DNA from: Trichomonas vaginalis G3
Lineage: Eukaryota > Parabasalia > Trichomonadida > Trichomonadidae
Direction: 5' to 3'
Assembly (NCBI RefSeq): GCF_026262505.1
Contig: NC_067204.1
Span: forward strand, 22,413,300 to 22,477,299
Length of the DNA: 64,000 bases
In this document: positions 22,301 to 30,074 of the stretch, piece by piece
Layout of the letters: every line of letters begins with the position of its first letter
Position numbering within the stretch: the stretch's first letter is position 1
Notes under the pieces: model-generated
Databases searched by the model: none
What the model was told of the DNA's origin: nothing
What the model saw: the letters and a program-made list of their open reading frames with translations, nothing else
Program-made: the position numbers and the translations under genes

Positions 22301-23627
22301 AGACAAACTCTTCCAAGGCACAGGATACCACACAGAGAAGCAGTTGTTAGACAAAGATACAGTCAGAATCGTCAAACAGCTCGTAAAGAACCTTGGAGTT
22401 CTTGCAGCCAACGTTGAGCAAGCAGACAAGGATTTCATGACCCCTGAAGAGTGGAAACAAGCCCATGAGAACCTATTTAACAGAACAATCTTGAGCGACG
22501 AAGAATATATCTTAATTTTCCAGTTGATCGTTCTTTACGGCATTCCAGAGCCAAAATATCCACCAGCAGAAGGCCAAGATCCTAAACTCGACTTCTACGT
22601 CATCCACGAGATGTCGAATCTCAAGTGTCTCAAGTACGAAGCCATTGAACAGTGCTGCCAAGAGATAACTGACCTTGCGCAGGACAAATTGGCTCCAGGA
22701 CAGACAGACATGGTTCTTAAGCGTCTGAAAGATTACGGAAACAGGATCTGGATGAAGAAGTTGAGAGACAACAACAGGGAACTGAGAAGAATCAGGAATT
22801 TCCTCGAAAGAATGGCAGAAGACGAGAAACAACTCATTCCGAAGATGAGAAGTTTCGAATCAGCTCCTGACTGGTGGTCCGCCGAATTCGACATTGCTTT
22901 GATGAAAGCACTGGCTCAATACGGACTTGTCTATGTTTCTGTGTTTTTGGTTGACGAAAACTTGCCTTTCCTGGCGATGCTTCCTGAAGGACAAGTTGAG
23001 CAGTTCAAGAACGCGGCGGAACAGGAGAAACAAAAAGGAAGACCAGTGAAACCGAAAGACGTCGGAGATTTGAATGTTTTGTACAACGACAAACATAGAT
23101 TGGGAAGAATTACTTCTCTCATCAATTTCGTTGATTCCAGATTGAACAGACAACAGAGATTGGAGTCAAATGATTCTCCTGACGGACCTATTTCTTATCA
23201 GCCAACAATCACTGAACTTCCGTCTCTTCCTCTCGATATAACACAGACATTGACAATTGTTGATTTCGGACATTTCAAGCCTGGTTTCGAGAGTTATCCT
23301 GTTGGATATGTCGCCAAAAGACAGTACTTCTCTTTGGAAGACCCGAATGAGAAAGCGTGGTACGAGGCATCGACAAAGATCAATGAAGAGAACCAGTTCA
23401 GATTCGTCGTGAAACCAATTGATGACGATGTAGACAAAGTGTTTGAGAGCCACACTTCTTCTGGAGCTTGGGAAGCTTTGATTCAGGAGATTCAAACTGT
23501 GAAGGCAAGGAAAGGAATGCCAAAGAGAAAACACACAACAGTTTCAGGTCCATTTATGTATGGATTTTCTGCTGATACTGTTGCTGCTTGTTTGAGGTTC
23601 TTAAGAGATCAGGATCTTAATCAATAA
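19350..23627 (+). CDS. CHD-type chromodomain/SNF2 chromatin-remodelling ATPase
   Basis: 1425 residues from the ATG at 19350; the open frame reaches back to 19293 only through a TTG. Order: a basic then acidic N-terminus (SSSKRRKSGRASRSSS, then Glu-rich); two divergent chromodomains (~103-150; ~167-218 with YLVKWGNLPYDQATWESEED); a SNF2 ATPase with DEMGLGKT (~274-281) and DEGH (~386-389); and a C-lobe with IFSQMVKVLDILEDYI, GGVGINLTAADTVI and QSRCHRIGQTQKVKVYRL, closing with LDRASKKLGLDHALLD. The C-terminal third is helical and may include a SANT/SLIDE-like module. No PHD finger is seen, so CHD1-like rather than Mi-2-like is favoured. The family slides or spaces nucleosomes in the nucleus using ATP. 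The Walker B box is DEGH rather than the DEAH usual in CHD proteins. Confidence 0.95.
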   Translation: MSSSKRRKSGRASRSSSHEELEFSDTSTESEEMEELNDEEEQKPEEEKQNAEKPAPKLPFFLSYFNPPEGLPEPPIPYEPPPPQVQAIIGMKEEENEPSPVDQVYFTKWIGRAYIHASYECQEDLKQCDGGDLALKKFNNKLKGFGLTASTSQPELSTFDPDDINSGWFEVDRIIAHENNKYLVKWGNLPYDQATWESEEDLPEPNKIDEFIARKDRCAPMHTPDEPKIDSKLYTKIETPLEDKRGNTLRDYQLQGLNWLRYCWYNHYNSILADEMGLGKTVQLVTTLIEVSKASGIRGPYLVLAPLSTLHHWEKEFQNWSDLNVIVYHGCPLAKEVIQRYELCKIENGVRDTEKLNCEVVITNYETFMSDFEIFRRVEWRYLVLDEGHRLKNHQSKCYGLLQQLSYKHCTLLTGTPIQNNVEELWSLLHLLQPELFDDLPAFLQEFGQIDNAQTLQNLQQVIKPFLLRRKKSDVETTIAAKEETIIQVELTRTQKTFYRAFLDENRDVLLSQITSGALPSLKNLMMQLRKVCNHPYLIKGATDTILEQFTKASPENTPKSDIELKALVQSSGKLILIDKLLPKLKADGHKVLIFSQMVKVLDILEDYIAIKGYKCERIDGSVAENDRQAAIERFGNDPDAFIFLLCTKAGGVGINLTAADTVIIYDSDWNPQNDIQAQSRCHRIGQTQKVKVYRLVTRGTYELDMLDRASKKLGLDHALLDSVEVSNNPKMEAQEIDKLLRRGVYDIANDDDTEIEKFCAADIDQILLDRSHDLKTNESKTDSSFSKATFSAETNDGIDVKDKDFWQKMMPKITMKVEKPLEQRRCRQHKTQSTIYESDDGDDDKPRRRGSTPSGIRQYIRDICKHGFKGSAGERTVLYTAAEKALLDPADVAIILHLLNIESFDDRPEDIVTMQEKYSGSLKECIEKQNSIIGRTMLFYNLSLILTGCAEDLKTWPVSGVDDDPLYEYALMYAVAKNGFVDADKLFQGTGYHTEKQLLDKDTVRIVKQLVKNLGVLAANVEQADKDFMTPEEWKQAHENLFNRTILSDEEYILIFQLIVLYGIPEPKYPPAEGQDPKLDFYVIHEMSNLKCLKYEAIEQCCQEITDLAQDKLAPGQTDMVLKRLKDYGNRIWMKKLRDNNRELRRIRNFLERMAEDEKQLIPKMRSFESAPDWWSAEFDIALMKALAQYGLVYVSVFLVDENLPFLAMLPEGQVEQFKNAAEQEKQKGRPVKPKDVGDLNVLYNDKHRLGRITSLINFVDSRLNRQQRLESNDSPDGPISYQPTITELPSLPLDITQTLTIVDFGHFKPGFESYPVGYVAKRQYFSLEDPNEKAWYEASTKINEENQFRFVVKPIDDDVDKVFESHTSSGAWEALIQEIQTVKARKGMPKRKHTTVSGPFMYGFSADTVAACLRFLRDQDLNQ

Positions 23628-23824
23628 TAACTTTTTTTTATTTATTTAATTTTTTTATATTATTTTTATATTTTTTTGTTATGACGTTTTTTTATTTTTA
23701 AAGAAATCAATTTTATTCTACATAATAGAACTTATTTTTTTACTATTAAGAAAAATATACATCTAGACAGCAGTACTGTAAGGAGACTTCATGAATGAGT
23801 TTGAATTAAGGGTGCAATTACATC

Positions 23825-23938
23825 ATTCTGACATTCTCTCAAATATATTTTTAAATTGCAATATTTAAGGTAAAAAGTTAATATTTTTAGTCGGGAAAAA
23901 GTTATTACAAATCACAAGATAGTTCCTAATATGGCTTG
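23825..23938. repeat. Dispersed repeat, copy B
   Basis: Partner of 332-451: TTCTGACATTCTCTCAA at the start, TAGTTCCTAATATGGCT at the end, with similar spacing. Confidence 0.5.
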
Positions 23939-24297
23939 TGTAAGTGAATCCTTAAATGGAAGTGTTTTTTAAAGCACGATCGTGTTTGTTTTGGTCAATT
24001 TGGAGAATTTATTCCAGAGAGACCTAATGACAAATTTTATTTGTTTAATTTTGAATAGATTATAGCTAGGTTTGAGAAATGTTTGTTGAAATATTAGTCC
24101 GAATCCTCATCAAAATGGCATTGTATGATTTCAAAGTAATTGGTACAAAGAGTTGCAGCATATTGTATCATCTCTGAATTATTTGGAAGTTGAATGCTTT
24201 TAATTGATTGATGGCAGGTAGTAAAATTACTGAGTTACAGCATCCATTATGATTTTGATTTTATAATCAATTATTAAAAAAATCTCAATATTTTTTT

Positions 24298-24403
24298 AAA
24301 CACATTTTCCTACGTAAAGTCTCCCTATCGTTTTTCTGCCTCAATATTGAGTGAACCTCTATCAAAAATTTGAATAAGAGACTTTACAAAAGAAAAGGAG
24401 TTT
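24298..24403. repeat. Small fold-back sequence
   Basis: The arms 24298-24328 and 24373-24403 are inverted copies (about 24 of 31 positions), with a perfect core GTAAAGTCTC/GAGACTTTAC. The loop is ~44 bp. It could be a miniature inverted-repeat element or a transcribed hairpin. Confidence 0.5.
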
Positions 24404-24819
24404 AAATCATTTCATATTTTGTAAATAATGGAATGGAATATTTCATGCTCAAGCAGAATTAATTTATTTTCATGTGTAGTTCATGATAAATGTTGAAACT
24501 CAGGCAATACAATAAAAAATTTAAAATTTTGAATATTGAACAATGAAATTAAATCAATATTAGAATAGGACCTATGCTCATATTTTGAACATTTATCTAT
24601 TGATTGACAGATTGGAGGCATATTTCAAAAACTTGACAGTCAAATCTGACAGTGTTTGATTAATGAACGATAAATTCTGATTAATGGATTCGACATGCAA
24701 TAAGTTTCATCAGTATTATCATTCTCTACTTTAATGCATTCATTTGAAATTTTATCATTTGATTTATCTGACTGTCAGAAAATATTTCTTGAGAGAAGTT
24801 CTGTTATACATTTTTCATT

Positions 24820-24830
24820 TCATTTTTTTC
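24820..24830 (+). promoter_or_regulatory. Putative initiator of the 24832 gene
   Basis: TCATTTTTTTC directly precedes the ATG (start A ~10 bp upstream); a second TCATTT sits 5 bp earlier. This matches the short 5' leaders usual in trichomonads. Confidence 0.5.
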
Positions 24831-24831
24831 G

Positions 24832-25491
24832 ATGCTACCATTACTTGCATTCCGCACAGCATACAATGCAGATGATGATAACATCGGGCTCCCAATACCA
24901 ACAAAGTTAGGACTCTTACGTATTGGCATTGATAGAAACTCAGCCGAAGAGTCTGATGACGATAATTGGCATCTTGACTTTTCAAAAAGCGATGCATTTA
25001 AACACTTCGCCATTGATTACCATAGCAATGATGAAGAAGATGATGACAACTGGTATGTTGGCCTTTCATACCATTCACCATGGGGTAAATTCTCCATTGG
25101 ATACCATAGCAACGACGAAGAAGACGACGAAAACATAAGAATTTGGGCAGACTTAGCCACAAAGATTGGCCGCTTTGGATTCGAGTACCATAATGCCGCC
25201 GAAGAAGACGACGACAACATCCACTGGACATGGGGCCCAGTCGACTTCGATCTCGAGCTCAATGAAGACAAGAAGGTCAGAGCTAAGAAGCCTGTCCGCA
25301 TTAACAAAGAGTTATTGAAGCGCTGGATAATGAAGCATGGCCGCCGTTCATTCCCACGCATGTACAAGAAGCATGCTTTACCAAAGTTCGCTGCTAAGAA
25401 ACTTGTAACTCCAAAGACAAATGGATGGATTAATCCACCATGGTTCGAAAACTGGGCAAGAGCTTATTTGCCAATATTTAAATATTTATAA
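24832..25491 (+). CDS. Acidic-loop repeat protein with basic C-terminus, unknown function
   Basis: 219 residues from ATG to a TAAA stop. Residues ~10-145 hold about five units of 25-35 residues. Each has an acidic loop of the type (S/A)(N/A)xEE(D/S)DD(D/E)N followed by a short aromatic strand pair (NWYVGLSYHS, GKFSIGYHS, GRFGFEYHN, NIHWTWG). The alternation of Gly/aromatic strands and Asp/Glu loops suggests a beta-hairpin meander, possibly binding a cation through its acidic turns (inference). The last ~70 residues are strongly basic and tryptophan-containing (KKVRAKKPVRINKELLKRW, MKHGRRSFPRMYKKHALPKF), which could bind nucleic acid or an acidic partner. No signal peptide or membrane segment. 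I do not recognise the family. The clear initiator and codon-like composition support a real gene. Confidence 0.75.
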   Translation: MLPLLAFRTAYNADDDNIGLPIPTKLGLLRIGIDRNSAEESDDDNWHLDFSKSDAFKHFAIDYHSNDEEDDDNWYVGLSYHSPWGKFSIGYHSNDEEDDENIRIWADLATKIGRFGFEYHNAAEEDDDNIHWTWGPVDFDLELNEDKKVRAKKPVRINKELLKRWIMKHGRRSFPRMYKKHALPKFAAKKLVTPKTNGWINPPWFENWARAYLPIFKYL

Positions 25492-26101
25492 ACATACTCT
25501 TTGAAGATTTTCATTTCTTCAAATGAATATGATTTTAATGTTTTTTAACCCTTTATATGATTTCAATACTATTTTGAAATGATTGCCTGGTATAGTAATA
25601 ATAATTTTTAAGTTAAAGAAAGTTCGCCATTAAGTTCCTGTTATATCATTATCAACGCAATATATGTATGGATAATAAATATTTTTGAAGCAAATGCAAT
25701 AAAAAGTTGTCTATATGTAAACGAGAATATATATATATATATAAATATAAAAGGATTAACATGAATTGTAAGTAATTATTAGGATGGTATTAGCTAGAAA
25801 AAAAGTGTATAAGTTATCTAATTCGTTTGATTATAATCAATATTGATTTAAATCGTTTTGCATTTTCCCTTCTTCCAGGAATCGGACTTTATGTGTTATA
25901 TCTTCCTTTTTGGAGTTGAGTCTTTACTCTTAATTAATAAACTTAATTCTTTATTTTTGGAGAGATGAAATATTTCTATCAATTTTAAAAGAATCCATTC
26001 TGTTTAAAACAATTAAACATAATGTTTAAATTTGATATTTTGTTCTATGGAGATCAAGTATCTGAGTTAATATATATTTTTTTTCAAGTTTGCTTTTCAT
26101 A
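25492..26101. other. Intergenic interval between converging genes
   Basis: About 610 bp, AT-rich. It includes a short (AT)n tract around 25727-25744; nothing else recognised. Confidence 0.5.
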
Positions 26102-27433
26102 TTAAATTAGATCATCAAAAGTTTGGGAATTCAAAAGAAGATTCATGATATTTTTATAATCTCTATTTTTGTTTTGATTTAGTGTTACATAATTAAGTGC
26201 AGTATATCCTCCATTGTCCTTCTCATTAGCATTGGCACCAATCGAAATTAAATATTGTACAACTTCAAAATGGCCATTCATTGCAGCACGATGAAGTGAT
26301 GTTTGATTAAACTTTGTTTTGTCATTTTTATTAAATCCAACCTGAATAAGATATTTAACTATTTCTAGATGGCCACTATCAGCAGCGATAATTAATGGAG
26401 AAAAGCCACTATTAGGTTTTTTAAATGGATTTCCTCCCATTGATATGAGATATTTCACCGTTTCAAGATGCCCATATCTTGATGCGAAATAAATGCAATT
26501 AGCATTATTATTTTGTTTAGAATCCGCATCACATCCAATACTTATCAGATATTTAACTACATTAAGATGTCCATTTTGGGATGCTGCTAGAATAGCATTG
26601 AATCCATCTTTTTTATCTCGCCAATTTTTATCAAATCCAATTTCAATTAAATATTTTACAATATCAAGATGGCCATTTAAAGATGCCTCAAGCAAACAAT
26701 TACATCCAGATTTATTTTTTGCGTCTCTAATGCATCCTCCTTCAATTAGAGATTTTGTTAATTGAAGATATCCAATATAACATGCCATTAGAAGTGGAGT
26801 ATTGTCATTTGAATCTCTCTTTTCACTCAATCCAATAACACATGAATCAAACATTTTCTGTTGATCTCCATTATCAGAAAGCTCTTTAAGGTACATATAA
26901 ACTTTGTTAAAATTGTCTGAGCTGTTCAATTCTGAAACTTTTGATAAATAATTTATTGTTTCAATCATTTTATTATTTTCATTTTTAAGTATAGTAATTT
27001 CATTCTTGTATTGCTGTATTTCATTTTCCATTATATTTACCTTTGAATAAAGGTTTTGAATTTCGGAATTACATTCTTTGACTTCATTTCTATTCGAGGT
27101 ATGACTTAATATGTAATTTTCAAAAAACTTTTTCAAATCACGAGCTGATTTCAGTTTGAAATTCTTTTCGTAATTTTTTAGAATCTGCATTGCTTCATCA
27201 AAACTATTTATACAAACTCTACACTTTCTGATGTAGTTGAATAATTGACTTGTGGAATATTTTGATTTCCCTTGCATAATTAAAGCATCGAACATTGTTG
27301 GATTAAACTTTGCTATTTTGAATACTTGAGAAAGAGTCATCTTATCAAGAATATCATAAATCCTCTCATCGTCGAGGTATTCTTGAATGTGGTTAGCCAA
27401 ATAATTGACATTTAGAGTGAGATCTTCATTCAT
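26102..27433 (-). CDS. Ankyrin-repeat protein with coiled coil
   Basis: 443 residues from ATG. The N-terminal ~115 residues are helical and contain the segment HIQEYLDDERIYDILDKM, a common opening of trichomonad ankyrin proteins. A coiled coil follows at ~120-165 (Glu/Asn/Lys-rich heptads, e.g. ENEIQQYKNEITILKNENNK). Residues ~205-435 hold seven 33-residue ankyrin repeats with the pattern GHLxxVKYLIxxG. Unlike the 7605-9254 protein, these repeats differ from each other in sequence, so they are older. Role: probably a protein-binding adaptor; target unknown. No strong initiator box seen. Confidence 0.85.
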   Translation of the reverse strand: MNEDLTLNVNYLANHIQEYLDDERIYDILDKMTLSQVFKIAKFNPTMFDALIMQGKSKYSTSQLFNYIRKCRVCINSFDEAMQILKNYEKNFKLKSARDLKKFFENYILSHTSNRNEVKECNSEIQNLYSKVNIMENEIQQYKNEITILKNENNKMIETINYLSKVSELNSSDNFNKVYMYLKELSDNGDQQKMFDSCVIGLSEKRDSNDNTPLLMACYIGYLQLTKSLIEGGCIRDAKNKSGCNCLLEASLNGHLDIVKYLIEIGFDKNWRDKKDGFNAILAASQNGHLNVVKYLISIGCDADSKQNNNANCIYFASRYGHLETVKYLISMGGNPFKKPNSGFSPLIIAADSGHLEIVKYLIQVGFNKNDKTKFNQTSLHRAAMNGHFEVVQYLISIGANANEKDNGGYTALNYVTLNQNKNRDYKNIMNLLLNSQTFDDLI

Positions 27434-30074
27434 TTTCTAAAAACAAAATTTTGAAAATGTTGTAATTATGAAAGAGAGAGCTATGACGATAGAGCAGACT
27501 AATAAATTACTTTTCTGTATTGAAAACCGCATACATTTGAGTATAATTATGAAGTTATTATTACACTAAAGGGTGCTTTTGGTGACTTATAATTCAAAGA
27601 TTAATGTGACTGTTTAATGGTTTTTTTTTAATTTCAAATTTTAAACACCAAGTAAAGAAATAAAAATGAAATTAAATGAAGCAAAGAGAAGCAAAAGGTC
27701 AAGATCAGATTTATTGTTATCTGATAACATAAAAAACGAAAAAAAAACTCAACTGCATTAAAATTGATCGAAAAATAAAAATTAAAAATAAAGATATAAG
27801 ATAAATTAGTGAAGGCTGGTGTATTAAGAAAGGTAAACGTTGATAAGATTTGGTCTAAGATAAATTCGATTGTAATAGTTTGAAAATGAATTGTGAATTT
27901 GAGAACCAAACTTTCAAAATATTTGAATTTCATTTCAAAAAAGCTTACAAAATATATCGATATAATTTGGTTATAAATCTATTTCTGATTTGTTGAGTTT
28001 AAATATAATTGAAATAATTTATTTTTTGAAAATGCTTTTGAATTTCAGTTACGGTTTAATTAAAAATATATCTTATTCATCTGATTGAATACTGGATTAT
28101 CCATGAATGAATTAATTTAACAAATTCAGATTCAATCGATTCAGAATTGATTCGATAATAGCGGTTATTCTAATTCAAATATATTAAATAAAAAATTAAC
28201 GCTTTTCTCCTGTAAATAAACATCAAATTTACGATCGTTTCGCAGGATAAAATATCAGGATTAGAAATTAGATAATTGTTTCTGTTTTTCCTTTGACTGT
28301 AAAGAAATATATTTTATAACAAAGTGAAATTCAAAAGAAAAGTTAACAAAGAATGTGTAAGCCAATGACCAGCCACTATGAATAGCTTTTGTCGTTGGCT
28401 TTTCTTTCTTATTTTTCTGTTTTTAAATTATTTGCAAGAAAACAAAAACTCAAAATTTAAACTCCAAAACAAGTGGATAATACTTTGTGGGTATAGTTCA
28501 ATGAAACTTTATTTTTAAATTTCTTTTTGGACTTCTAGATTTTAAGAAAAAACGGAATCATGATATGGACACTCAATTGCAACCAAAATGGTGTAGAAAT
28601 CATACATGAAAGTTTAGTTTCCTTTTGTTCTGTAGTTAAAAAAAAATAACATTTTTTTGAAAAGCAAAGTTCATCAAAAAAAGAAAACTAAGCAGCAAAA
28701 GGCCAACTATGAAGAAAAAGAAAAGATAGTGTTCAATAAATTGTTTGTTCGAAACTTTATATGGTAAACAATTTTTTATTGAGAAAATAAGATTGAAAAA
28801 TGACCAGAAAGAAAAACTATTTTCGTTTTAATAGCCTTTAAAGAAAAAATGTTGGCATAAAAGTTGTTAAGTTTTTTTAGCTTCTGATGTGAAAATTTTT
28901 CGAAAAAAAAAATAAAAATAAAGACAAAACCTAATCGAGCTTTGCTATGAATCAATTTTGAATCGTTTGCTTTTATTAGCTTTTAATTGGAGAAAAATCT
29001 TTTTACGAATTTGGGTTATGTTCATTTACGAATGTCCATTTGAAATTAAAGCCATTCAAATGATTGAAATTTTTTGAATTGTAAATAATCGTAATCTTAT
29101 AAGATTTAATCTCATGTTAGATTTGATAAATAATACTATAATTTCTAATTTCAAAGAATAATTTTGCAAATTACCTCAGACTTTTCAGAGGATTGAGTGG
29201 CAACTCAATCCTCTGAAATAGTCTGTGGTAATTTTTAGTCTCTACACTATTTCAATATAAGCTCCATTTTTAAACAGTTTTTAAAAATCGAGCATTGAAA
29301 AGTGTGATGAGACTTTTCAATTTTCAAACCGATAAAATTATTCAATAGTATATTATATGCTCATATTTTTACGCATAGTTTTCACGGTCATTCAATTTTT
29401 GTGGCATGGATTTGTAAACTATTTAAAAAAATTCTGAATAAAACTTTTATATGGATTTACAAATTTTCTATAGCTTTAATCAACATTGTTTCCCTTCACC
29501 GAAATAACAAATTGTTTTTTCCAACACCTTATACACTTGATCTAAAGGCAATCCCCCAAAATATTTTTGATTTTTGGCTACATTTCTTATTTTATTTTTT
29601 ATTTTCAATTAAAAAACACCCCCAAAAAACAAGTTAACCCAAACTCCTTCGCAAAACCCATTCTTAAAAGCTACATTTCGTTTCCTTTTTTCCTTTTATA
29701 TGAACTGTTATTATCAATTTTATTTTCAAATTTTATTTCCAATTTTAACTACAACTCTATTAACATCGAACTTTCTTTTTTACAGTTCATCTGTTTTCGT
29801 ATGAGGTTTTTTGCTTTCTTTTTTTTTATTGTTTTTTTTTATTCGGTTGTTATTTTTCAAAAAAAAAAGCCAAATAAAAATCAATACTATTTTTAACATG
29901 TAATTATTGTTGATTGCTTTGTGAGCTTCTACCAATCTTTTTAACCTTTATTTTAAATTTTTTAAAAATATTTCCAAAATTTTTACTAAAGAAATAAAAA
30001 AAATTGAAAACCAAGAAGTTCCAATTAAAAAAGATTTAAGAGAATTGTTTGTAATAAAAATAAATAAAATTTTT
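27434..30074. other. Long intergenic interval
   Basis: About 2.6 kb, strongly A- and T-tract rich. No credible gene; the open frames at 27634-27933 and 29401-29896 are low-complexity and without credible starts. It contains a strong hairpin at 29170-29232 and a weaker one at ~28356-28400 (AAGCCAATGAC pairing with GTCGTTGGCTT through one G-U pair). Confidence 0.5.
29170..29232. other. Strong hairpin (about 29-bp arms, 4-base loop)
   Basis: The arms ATTACCTCAGACTTTTCAGA (continuing GGATTGAGT) and their inverted copy are separated by only GGCA. They differ by one mismatch, one A/T change and one extra base. It stands alone in AT-rich intergenic DNA, about 0.84 kb downstream of the E4 ligase gene's stop at 30075. 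It could be a regulatory RNA precursor, a recombination or fold-back element, or a cruciform site. Confidence 0.8.

Larger units (their letters stand above)
23628..24831. other. Intergenic interval with two repeats
   Basis: About 1.2 kb without a gene. It contains the second copy of a dispersed repeat (23825-23938) and a small inverted repeat (24298-24403). T-rich just after the CHD stop codon. Confidence 0.5.

Noticed and set aside
27634-29896. Hydrophobic open frames in the long intergenic region
   Set aside because: They arise from A/T homopolymer tracts, lack credible starts and are Phe/Ile/Tyr-rich noise.
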